DNA of 10,594 nt, taken from assembly GCA_913057815.1 (NCBI GenBank), contig CAJXOV010000038.1, forward strand, positions 1 to 10,594, read 5' to 3'. The notes beneath the pieces were generated by a model. It was given only the letters and a program-made list of their open reading frames with translations. It had not been told where the DNA came from and did no database searches. Positions 1-6,202 of this stretch are shown here, piece by piece. Source of the stretch: an uncultured Flavobacteriales bacterium (GTDB taxonomy: Bacteria > Bacteroidota > Bacteroidia > Flavobacteriales_D > Sanyastnellaceae). Position numbers and translations under genes: made by a program. Position 1 is the stretch's first letter. Each line of letters opens with the position of its first letter.

Positions 1-611
1 GTGCAGACATCATATACGGATGTACAGACTCTACAGCATTGAATTACGATGCTTCTGCTACTGCAAATGACGGATCATGTGAGTACGATGTTGAAGAAGA
101 GTGTGATTGTGATTGGACATCTGATGAATTCATTTGCGTGGCTTTTGATGATCAAATAATTACTGTCCATGAGTGTGAGCTAGAATGTGGATTCTGGGGA
201 GAAGACTTCTTTGACGAGGAGGTGGAAATAGTAGATTGTGATTGGAATGGTGGATTCGATTCCATCGAAGACGAGATAGCAGAAGTACTTGAAGACTTTT
301 ACGGAGGAGGTCAGTTCAATCAAGACAATTTCCAAGATCTAGCCGATATACTTCTTGATTTGTTTGTTTATCCTAATCCTTTAGAAGATGGAGACGGACT
401 AGGACTGGTAATTAATTCGAACTCCGGAGCCAACGCTTCAATTATGGTCGTAAATAGTATAGGTCAAACGGTGTACTCTCAAAAAGAAGTGTTAAACAAA
501 GGAAAGAACACCTTTGAATTAAATGTATCAGAGCTTGAGTCGGGGTTATACTTTGCTATAGTGTCAGCTGATAACGGAGTTTCTGCAACAGAGAAGTTTA
601 TTAAAAATTAA
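1..611 (+). CDS. Secreted Cys-rich protein with T9SS type A sorting domain, 3' part (5' end outside window)
   Basis: The frame is already open at base 3, so this is the C-terminal part of a longer protein. The TTG at 39 that could be read as a start lies inside a GCTD repeat and is an ordinary Leu codon. Order of parts: one GCTD repeat (18-86); a Cys/Asp/Glu-rich stretch with two DCDW motifs and six further Cys (about 90-280); an acidic, probably helical segment with a Gly triplet (about 250-360); then a T9SS type A sorting domain from about 360, beginning FVYPNP and ending with a Gly-Leu-Tyr-Phe strand and a Lys-rich tail (EKFIKN). By family knowledge such proteins pass the inner membrane by Sec and the outer membrane by T9SS, and are then anchored or released. 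There is no Lys or Arg in the visible part before the sorting domain, a trait shared with the giant protein at 6203. Function unknown; possibly adhesin-like. The sorting-domain call is firm. Confidence 0.88.
   Translation, partial: ADIIYGCTDSTALNYDASATANDGSCEYDVEEECDCDWTSDEFICVAFDDQIITVHECELECGFWGEDFFDEEVEIVDCDWNGGFDSIEDEIAEVLEDFYGGGQFNQDNFQDLADILLDLFVYPNPLEDGDGLGLVINSNSGANASIMVVNSIGQTVYSQKEVLNKGKNTFELNVSELESGLYFAIVSADNGVSATEKFIKN
18..86 (+). repeat. GCTD repeat R0 in the truncated upstream protein
   Basis: This 23-residue unit reads Gly-Cys-Thr-Asp, then an Ala-Leu-Asn-Tyr core, then Asn-Asp-Gly-Ser-Cys-Glu-Tyr. The paired Cys at each end and the NY..A...DGSC pattern are the same as in the ten copies in the gene at 6203. 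It is followed by a short acidic linker and Cys-Asp-Cys, the same junction as between R and B modules in the downstream protein. Confidence 0.85.
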
Positions 612-628
612 TTTTAAAACTAAGTATA

Positions 629-667
629 AAATGTGGGAGTCTAATTCAAGATTCCCACATTTATTTT
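629..667 (+). terminator. Intrinsic terminator after the upstream cargo gene
   Basis: The arms 629-642 (AAATGTGGGAGTCT) and 649-662 (AGATTCCCACATTT) pair over 14 positions with one G-U wobble and a 6-base loop. A short T-rich run (TTATTTT) follows. It begins 18 bases after the stop codon at 609-611 and separates the cargo gene from the sigma cassette. The T-run overlaps a possible -7 box of the next gene. Confidence 0.8.
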
Positions 668-678
668 AGAACTATTGG

Positions 679-1227
679 GTGCTTCAGTATGACAAACATC
701 TCATTTCAAGCTGTTTAAAAAAAGACAGAAAAGCTCAAAATGAGTTATACAAAGAATGCTATAATTTTATGATGGCCATTTGTTGGAGATACGCGGAAAA
801 CAAGGAAGAAGCCATAGAGTTTAGTAACCATGGCTTTGTAAAAGTCTTGCTTAATTTAAAAAAGTATAAAAAGAAAGTTCCTTTTGAGCTTTGGGTAAGA
901 AGAGTAGTCATTAACGAAGTAATAGACCAACTTAGAAAAAAGAAGAAATACCGAGAAAAAGTAGAGTTAAGAGAAGAAAGCGCCATGCCGTTCGTTGAGG
1001 AATCGCCTAAATTAAGTGAAAACCAAACCGAAAGAATAGAGTGGATTAAGTTGAAATCTAGAGAGCTACCAAAGGTTACAGGAAAAGTGTTTAACTTATA
1101 TGCTTTTGATGGGTATAAGCATCAAGAAATAGCAAAGATGCTAAATATAACAGAAGGAACTAGTCAGTGGCATTATTCAGTGGCTAAACAAAAATTAAGA
1201 GAGTGGTCTCATAAAAAAGAGGCATAG
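679..1227 (+). CDS. ECF-type RNA polymerase sigma-70 factor
   Basis: A 182-residue protein of the two-domain size typical of ECF sigma factors. Sigma region 2 lies at about residues 15-92: an acidic/aromatic helix (MAICWRYAENKEEA), then GFVKVLLNL and the FELWVRRVVINEVIDQLRKK helix that in this family contacts the -10 region. A charged linker (about 93-118) leads to sigma region 4 at about 120-176, with LPKVTGKVFNLYAFDGYKHQ and a helix-turn-helix ending in NITEGTSQW that would read the -35 region. The start is GTG at 679; an in-frame stop at 667-669 leaves only nine upstream bases and no other start. A near-match to the Bacteroidota -7 box (TATTTTAG, 662-669) lies just upstream, so the leader would be very short. 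The next gene starts four bases after the stop, which implies co-transcription with, and control by, its likely anti-sigma partner. The regulon is unknown. Confidence 0.93.
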   Translation: MLQYDKHLISSCLKKDRKAQNELYKECYNFMMAICWRYAENKEEAIEFSNHGFVKVLLNLKKYKKKVPFELWVRRVVINEVIDQLRKKKKYREKVELREESAMPFVEESPKLSENQTERIEWIKLKSRELPKVTGKVFNLYAFDGYKHQEIAKMLNITEGTSQWHYSVAKQKLREWSHKKEA

Positions 1228-1231
1228 AGGA

Positions 1232-2569
1232 GTGAATTTCGAAGATTTACATAGCGATTTAGAACAGTTTCCTGAAGAATTAAATTATTCAGAAGAAATG
1301 TGGGATGGAGCACTTTCAGCGATTGAAGCGCATGAGGCTGCCGTACAAAAGAGAAGACTGTATGTAGGTGTAAGCTCTGCTGCTGTTTTTCTTCTTTTAA
1401 TATTTGTACTTCCTGTTGGTCTTGATTCGATTTCTTCAGAGTACAAACCAAGAGAACAAGAGTTACTTGATTATTCTTGGGAAGAAAATTTAGAGAGTCA
1501 ATCATCTTTAAAGTTTGAGAATATTTCGGAGATCAATAGGATCAGTAATAAAAATGATAATGTTGAAGAATCTGCTGAATCCCTGCTGAACTTTAACTCA
1601 GAACCAATTACACCAATAATTGAGAAAAAAGATCAGTCGTACAGTGAAAAGGAACTAGCGAGAGTAGATAAAGGAACCAACAGTAGGTCCTTAGTCGATT
1701 CCAAAAGGAATTACCTAACTAATGATAAAATAGAAGAGGGTGCTCAGCCTGTAAAGGCTAGTAAAGTTGAAGTGGAGAAAAACTTAACAGAAAACGGACT
1801 TTTTGTAACTAAGGAAAGGACGGATGTTTCACCAGAAGTTAGTTTAGAAATATCTGAATCTTCTAATCTTAGAATGAGGTCTGCTTTATTGCAACGCAGG
1901 TATAAGAGAAATTCTAGTTTAAAAAGTAAAGAAGTTAGAACAGGAAAGGCCTTATTTACGGTCTATAAAGAATTTTTAGGCCTAAAATTAGGGGTGAATC
2001 CATGGAATGATTATGGAACTATTTCGTCTGTTGGAAATTACAATCCGTCTGTAGGCTTATTTTACGAAAATATTATTATCCCAAATGTTTCATGGAGTGC
2101 CGGAATTGAATATTTCAGTCTTTCATCATTTGACTTGGCTATAAGCTCCTCAGAAACTAGTTACAACTATTCGGCTGAATCTAAAGTGACTACAGTTCAT
2201 ACGAATAAGGCTCACTTTTTTGCTGCACCTGTGAATGCAAGTGTAAGGCCGTTCCCGAGATTACAAGTAAAAGGTGGATTAGCTCCAGGGGTTCTTCTAG
2301 AAACTGAAAACACTAAAGAAGAATATTTCAATACTCATAGTTCAGAGGAGTTATTGAATTCAGATGAAGCTAGAGGGTACAGAACATCTTTTAGAACATT
2401 TCAGTTGGCCGGAACTATAAGCGCTAATTATTGGTTCTCTAAAAGAAATAGTCTTCAATTGACCCTGCATAAAGGATTTACTGACTTCAGTAAGAACGAG
2501 GTTTATAATAATACAAATGAAGACACTACTTCGAGAATAGAAATCAGCTTAAATAGAATCATCAGATAA
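1232..2569 (+). CDS. Probable dual membrane-spanning anti-sigma factor (Dma-like) with C-terminal outer-membrane beta-barrel
   Basis: The 445 residues fall into four parts. Residues 1-42 are an acidic segment with EEMWDGALSAIEAHE, likely the cytoplasmic sigma-binding part. Residues about 43-64 are one hydrophobic helix (AAVFLLLIFVLPVGL) preceded by KRR, which fits inner-membrane insertion with the N-terminus inside. Residues 65 to about 238 are a polar, charged, Ser/Glu/Lys-rich linker without obvious fold. Residues about 240-445 alternate polar and hydrophobic residues in about eight amphipathic strands (for example LGLKLGVNP, WSAGIEYFSL, LQVKGGLAPGVLLE, SLQLTLHKGF, SRIEISLNRIIR), resembling a small OmpA/OmpX-type barrel. 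This order is known for Dma anti-sigma factors of Bacteroides thetaiotaomicron, encoded next to an ECF sigma factor as here and linked to outer-membrane vesicle formation. The GTG at 1232 is the first start after an in-frame stop at 1196-1198; an AGAGGA run touches it. The stop overlaps the next ATG by one base. The sigma partnership is inferred from position and architecture; a plain barrel protein is the alternative. Confidence 0.8.
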   Translation: MNFEDLHSDLEQFPEELNYSEEMWDGALSAIEAHEAAVQKRRLYVGVSSAAVFLLLIFVLPVGLDSISSEYKPREQELLDYSWEENLESQSSLKFENISEINRISNKNDNVEESAESLLNFNSEPITPIIEKKDQSYSEKELARVDKGTNSRSLVDSKRNYLTNDKIEEGAQPVKASKVEVEKNLTENGLFVTKERTDVSPEVSLEISESSNLRMRSALLQRRYKRNSSLKSKEVRTGKALFTVYKEFLGLKLGVNPWNDYGTISSVGNYNPSVGLFYENIIIPNVSWSAGIEYFSLSSFDLAISSSETSYNYSAESKVTTVHTNKAHFFAAPVNASVRPFPRLQVKGGLAPGVLLETENTKEEYFNTHSSEELLNSDEARGYRTSFRTFQLAGTISANYWFSKRNSLQLTLHKGFTDFSKNEVYNNTNEDTTSRIEISLNRIIR

Positions 2570-3669
2570 TGAGAGGCATAGTATACATATTAGTTTTCTC
2601 TCTTATTGGATATTCGTGTTCTGTGAATGAATTGCCTGAAGATTTAGTAGATACCGAAGTTGTTTTTTATGCGGAAGGCTCAGCAGGAAATGAAGTGTTT
2701 TTTTTAGAGGCGGGACCGGGAGATATTGTTGTGGAGGCTGATGCCAGCCTAATAGAAGGAGAACTCTCACTCTTTAGTGTTGAATTTTTTAATGCAGAGT
2801 GTGAGGAATGTGATGAAGAAGTATTTATAGAAATTTCGGGGAGTGGCTTGTACTCAGAAGGTTTGACAGTCTCAGAAATGCTCCCGTTGGGGATCTATGA
2901 TGTTGAGAGCGAGGGCTATGAGCATATCGTATATAATAGCTTTGAATTGAATTTTCCTTCAGATGATTTTGAGGTTCTGGATCTACAGGGTTTCGGTGTT
3001 TTCAACGAAAATGGAGTGTATGATTTAGGCCCTGGTTTTTATGAGTTTGATATGGAGTTGGATGATGTCGATTGTCAAGGATCAGTAAATGGTGGATTTT
3101 TTATAGGAGATGAAGGAGAAATATGTTTAAATCTGGTACATTTTATTGAAATAGAGGATGAAATCTATCTTGATTTTTCCGATTTTTTAGGCGAGCTATT
3201 ATTTATCAATGTCAATGATGCGGAGTTTATTCAGATTGAAGAGGATTTGATTTCTTTGGAAGAATTATTGGAATTCACCGGAGATGAAGAACTTGAAACT
3301 TTGTCTGTTTTTCCAACAGATATTTCGGACTGTTTTTCCAATCCACTGACCTATATCTTTGAAGCGGGTTTCTCTTTCTGTGAAATTGAATTAGAAGTAG
3401 AGCCTGTGATGGAAAGTATAGAGAGAACCCCTTTGACAGTGGCCATTAGTTATTCTGATGGTGAGGGGAATGAGTATACTTCTTCTGATGTTTTCACAGA
3501 AGATTTCTTTGAGTTGATAGATTTGGAGTCCTATGGTGTAGACCCGCTTGGTAGAGAATCCTATAGAGCTCAGGTAGAGTTTTCGGCTTCTTTGGTAAAC
3601 ACAGAAGATGAGTCGGATATTTTAATGCTGAATATAAATGAGGCATTTATCCCAATTGTTGTAGAATAA
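2569..3669 (+). CDS. Highly acidic, lysine-free putative lipoprotein, third gene of the sigma/anti-sigma cassette
   Basis: I do not recognise the family. The 366 residues start with a short hydrophobic signal (MRGIVYILVFSLIGYSC) and a loose lipobox giving Cys17 as the likely lipidated residue; the next residues (SVNELPED) are acidic. The rest is dominated by Glu, Asp, Phe, Leu and Ile in short alternating stretches, suggesting a beta-rich fold. Cys78 and Cys81 form a CEEC motif, and further Cys occur in two regions (DCQG to EICLN, and DCFS to SFCEIE) that could form disulfides. There is no lysine, and only four arginines. The ATG overlaps the last base of the preceding stop (TAATG), so it is probably translationally coupled to the anti-sigma gene. 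An envelope partner or ligand of the barrel domain is a reasonable inference; nothing in the sequence shows an enzymatic role. Confidence 0.72.
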   Translation: MRGIVYILVFSLIGYSCSVNELPEDLVDTEVVFYAEGSAGNEVFFLEAGPGDIVVEADASLIEGELSLFSVEFFNAECEECDEEVFIEISGSGLYSEGLTVSEMLPLGIYDVESEGYEHIVYNSFELNFPSDDFEVLDLQGFGVFNENGVYDLGPGFYEFDMELDDVDCQGSVNGGFFIGDEGEICLNLVHFIEIEDEIYLDFSDFLGELLFINVNDAEFIQIEEDLISLEELLEFTGDEELETLSVFPTDISDCFSNPLTYIFEAGFSFCEIELEVEPVMESIERTPLTVAISYSDGEGNEYTSSDVFTEDFFELIDLESYGVDPLGRESYRAQVEFSASLVNTEDESDILMLNINEAFIPIVVE

Positions 3670-3700
3670 CTAATTCGCAAGTTTTCACAGTCCTAATACT

Positions 3701-3708
3701 TATATTCG
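3701..3708 (+). promoter_or_regulatory. Putative -7 promoter box of the flippase-like gene
   Basis: TATATTCG matches the Bacteroidota -7 consensus TAnnTTTG at all but one fixed position. It ends six bases before the ATG at 3715, so transcription would start at or next to the start codon. No clear TTG -33 box is seen; a TTCG at 3674-3677 is a weak candidate. Confidence 0.45.
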
Positions 3709-3714
3709 CGCCTG

Positions 3715-4914
3715 ATGGAGCGTAAAGAAGCCGATATCCGGAAATCATTATCATGGAGAAAAATGTTACTTCCCTTAGTTTTAGGGTTGAGCGCGGCTAC
3801 TTACCTGCTATTTAGTAGTCTAGGTGAGGAGCGGTTCTTTAAAGTTAACGATGACAGTGGTACTCATGTTTGGGTAGATTCAAATAGTAATGGAGCGGTA
3901 GATTCTACTCTTCCTGAGGAATTTGTACTGGATTCTAATGGTGATTATGCGTTTGACTCTGTACAGAACATGATTCTAGATATAGACTGGAATTCTACAG
4001 TGTTCTTCTTTCTCTTTTTAGCTCTCTGTACAGTTGTTCTCAGAGATCTGGGATATATGTATAGAATTAGAGTGCTTACAGATAAGTACTTTTCATGGAA
4101 AGAGTCTTTTCAGGTGATTATGCTTTGGGAGTTCTCTTCAGCCCTTACACCTAGCGTAGTTGGGGGTAGTGGAGTAGCCGTATTTATAATGAATAGGGAA
4201 GGTCTTTCTTTAGGGAAAAGCACCGCTACTATGTTTGTAACAGCACTTATGGATGAATTGTTTTATATAATAATGGTGCCTTTGGTGCTGTTGTTAGCAG
4301 GATCTACTGATTTGTTTCCAGAGAAAGTGTTTGAATATGGCGGAGCATATATCAAAAATATGTTTTGGTTTGGTTATGGATTTCTTTGTTTGCTGACCCT
4401 AGTTATTACGCTTTCTCTATTCTTCTTCCCTTTGAGATTTAAGAAAATTTTAATCCAAATATTTTCGGTTCGATTCTTAAGAAGATGGATAAGACATGTG
4501 GTTCAATTGGGTAATGATGTTATTGTAAGCTCTGCTGAATTGAAAAAGAAAAAGTTCAATTTCTGGTTCAAAGCATTTGGTTCAACATTAGTAAGTTGGA
4601 CGGCTAGATTTTTTACTTTGAATTTTGTGATAATGGCATTTATGGGAAACATCGACCAATTGTTTGTTTACGGTCGCCAGCTCATTATGTGGGTATACTT
4701 GTTGGTTTCTCCCACGCCAGGGTCGGCTGGAATAGCTGAAATAGCCTTGGCTGGTTTCTTTGGAGAAATCGTTATAAGTGCTCAGTACGTAGCATTGGTA
4801 GCTATTATTTGGAGACTCCTTACTTATTTCCCATACTTGTTCATAGGAGCAGCTGTATTGCCAAAGTGGCTTTCTAGAACTTCTTTAAAACAAGCTAAAC
4901 TAAAAAGTCTTTAA
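3715..4914 (+). CDS. Flippase-like / lysylphosphatidylglycerol synthase transmembrane domain protein
   Basis: A 399-residue polytopic membrane protein of the LPG synthase TM (UPF0104/AglD-like) family, whose members include the membrane part of MprF and are thought to move or modify lipids or lipid-linked sugars. A basic N-terminus precedes the first helix (about 17-36). A soluble insert (about 37-93) follows, then further hydrophobic helices at about 94-115, 132-160, 170-196, 216-240, 285-312, 318-335 and 355-384. Family hallmarks are the SALTPSVVGGSGVAVF loop (141-157), the REGLSLGKS turn (161-169), and PTPGSAGIAEIALAGFFG (333-350), matching the usual P-x-PGG-x-G-x-x-E motif with Ser for the second Gly. 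It lacks the large soluble aminoacyl-transferase domain of full MprF, so it is the stand-alone form. The insert carries two DxNxxG-like stretches (55-63, 73-81), which are unusual. The ATG follows a -7 box and lies 45 bases after the lipoprotein gene, so it is probably a separate transcript. The substrate cannot be told. Confidence 0.88.
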   Translation: MERKEADIRKSLSWRKMLLPLVLGLSAATYLLFSSLGEERFFKVNDDSGTHVWVDSNSNGAVDSTLPEEFVLDSNGDYAFDSVQNMILDIDWNSTVFFFLFLALCTVVLRDLGYMYRIRVLTDKYFSWKESFQVIMLWEFSSALTPSVVGGSGVAVFIMNREGLSLGKSTATMFVTALMDELFYIIMVPLVLLLAGSTDLFPEKVFEYGGAYIKNMFWFGYGFLCLLTLVITLSLFFFPLRFKKILIQIFSVRFLRRWIRHVVQLGNDVIVSSAELKKKKFNFWFKAFGSTLVSWTARFFTLNFVIMAFMGNIDQLFVYGRQLIMWVYLLVSPTPGSAGIAEIALAGFFGEIVISAQYVALVAIIWRLLTYFPYLFIGAAVLPKWLSRTSLKQAKLKSL

Positions 4915-4991
4915 ATTGTTATCCTTTAATCGTCTTTCGCGTTGCAATAATTCTCGCCTCTTTCAGTTATACACCCACAACTAATAGTAAT

Positions 4992-4999
4992 TACATTTG
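4992..4999 (+). promoter_or_regulatory. Putative -7 promoter box of the PorV/PorQ-family gene
   Basis: TACATTTG is an exact match to the Bacteroidota -7 consensus TAnnTTTG. It ends five bases before the ATG at 5005, which predicts a leaderless or almost leaderless transcript. A good -33 TTG is not evident at the expected spacing; TTA at 4967-4969 is the nearest. The rest of the 90-base gap (4915-5004) shows no convincing terminator. Confidence 0.6.
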
Positions 5000-5004
5000 T
5001 ACAT

Positions 5005-6135
5005 ATGCGGTTTTCACTAGTGCTTTTCATTATCTCATTTTGTTCGGGTCTTTTAATAGGTCAGTCACAACCTGTGGAAACTAACGATGATAGTACGCCT
5101 AAATACAGTAATGAATTTTTAAATATAGGAGTCGGAGCTCGAGCTTTAGGAATGTCTAATTCCTTTATAGCTTCAAGTGATGATGTGTATTCTGGTTATT
5201 GGAACCCAGCTGGATTGGTAGACATAGAAGGGAAGTTTGAAGGAGCTATTATGCACTCTGAATACTTCGCAGGAATAGCTAAGTATGACTATTTAGGATT
5301 AGCTAAACCAATAGATGAAAAGTCGAGCATAGGATTCTCTGTTATAAGATTTGGAGTAGATGATATACCTAACACTACGCAGCTCATAGATTCAGAAGGA
5401 AATATAGATTATGATCGAGTAACTACTTTTTCTGCTGCGGACTATGGATTCATTTTTAGTTATGCTCGGAAGCTAAAAAAGACTGGGCTGACATTCGGAA
5501 CCAATGCTAAGATAATTTATAGAAGAATCGGAGATTTTTCCAATGCCTTTGGTTTTGGATTGGATGCAGCTCTTAATTACGATGTTAAGAAATACCGATT
5601 TTCAGTGGTCGGTAGAGATATAACTACTACAGTAAATTCGTGGAACACTGATTTAGGTGAAGAAGTAGAAGAAATATTTAGATTAACTGGGAATGATATA
5701 CCAGGAAAATCTTTAGAAATTACTTTACCAAGAATTATTCTTGCTGCTAAAAGAGCTACAAACATTTCTAAGAATTTGAATTTAGTTACAGAGCTGGATT
5801 TAAACATTACTACTGACGGAAGAAGAAATACGATTATTAAAACTGATGCCATTAGTATGGATCCCACTTTTGGTTTTGATTTCGGGTATAAGGATAAACT
5901 GTTTTTGAGAGGCGGAATAGGAAATATTCAGGAAAGGACCACGCTGGTACCCATAAATTTGTCGTTAGAGGAAGTTGATACAGAAGTAGAAACCACTTCT
6001 CAGTGGACATTTCAGCCAAATTTTGGATTGGGTATAAAACTTAAAAACATTTCTTTGGATTATGCTCTGACTGATATCGGAAATGCTTCTGATGCACTTT
6101 ACTCCAATGTTTTTTCAATTAAGTTAAACCTGTAG
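5005..6135 (+). CDS. PorV/PorQ-family outer-membrane beta-barrel protein
   Basis: A signal peptide covers about residues 1-19 (MRFSLVLFIISFCSGLLIGQ), followed by an acidic linker and, at 39-71, the family signature: LNIGVGARALGMSNSFIASS, a DD pair and YWNPAGL. This FadL-like barrel family includes PorV, the T9SS shuttle/attachment protein, and PorQ. The remaining 300 residues alternate in amphipathic strands (for example SSIGFSVIRFGV, KLFLRGGIGN, FGLGIKLKNISLDYALTDIG) to a C-terminus ending SIKLNL. At 376 residues it is in the normal size range. It sits directly upstream of the giant T9SS cargo gene, but that gene has its own promoter. In family terms it may bind the sorting domain of cargo or support the T9SS translocon. 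Because genomes often carry several PorV/PorQ paralogues, I do not assign porV itself; a strain-specific paralogue is as likely. Confidence 0.88.
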   Translation: MRFSLVLFIISFCSGLLIGQSQPVETNDDSTPKYSNEFLNIGVGARALGMSNSFIASSDDVYSGYWNPAGLVDIEGKFEGAIMHSEYFAGIAKYDYLGLAKPIDEKSSIGFSVIRFGVDDIPNTTQLIDSEGNIDYDRVTTFSAADYGFIFSYARKLKKTGLTFGTNAKIIYRRIGDFSNAFGFGLDAALNYDVKKYRFSVVGRDITTTVNSWNTDLGEEVEEIFRLTGNDIPGKSLEITLPRIILAAKRATNISKNLNLVTELDLNITTDGRRNTIIKTDAISMDPTFGFDFGYKDKLFLRGGIGNIQERTTLVPINLSLEEVDTEVETTSQWTFQPNFGLGIKLKNISLDYALTDIGNASDALYSNVFSIKLNL

Positions 6136-6151
6136 TTTATACAGGAAAACA

Positions 6152-6182
6152 GTTGAGGTTTTTGATTTTCTTTCTATTTTTG
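6152..6182 (+). promoter_or_regulatory. Promoter of the giant secreted-protein gene
   Basis: The -7 box TATTTTTG (6175-6182) fits TAnnTTTG exactly, and a TTG -33 box (6153-6155) sits upstream with a 19-base spacer, the spacing expected for a Bacteroidota housekeeping promoter. Transcription would start near 6187, giving an AT-rich leader of about 15 bases before the ATG at 6203. This is the best-formed promoter in the window and makes the giant gene its own transcription unit. Confidence 0.72.
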
Positions 6183-6202
6183 GGGGAAATAGATAAAACC
6201 TT

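Noticed and set aside
39..41. TTG at 39 as start codon of the first gene
   Set aside because: The frame continues upstream to base 3 and encodes the Gly-Cys-Thr-Asp start of the repeat, so 39 is inside a conserved unit and the gene begins outside the window.
1209..1505. Minus-strand open frame across the sigma/anti-sigma junction
   Set aside because: It lies opposite two well-supported coding genes, its translation is low-complexity and resembles no protein family, and it has no promoter.
2800..2815. CEEC motif of the lipoprotein as a thioredoxin-like active site
   Set aside because: There is no thioredoxin-type surrounding sequence (no W before the first Cys, acidic residues between the two Cys) and no cis-Pro region, so a redox role is not supported.
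6129..6145. CCTGTA/TACAGG hairpin over the stop codon of the PorV/PorQ-family gene
   Set aside because: Only six base pairs with a 5-base loop and no T-run after it (AAAACAG follows). Too weak to call a terminator, although some other end signal must exist before the promoter at 6152.
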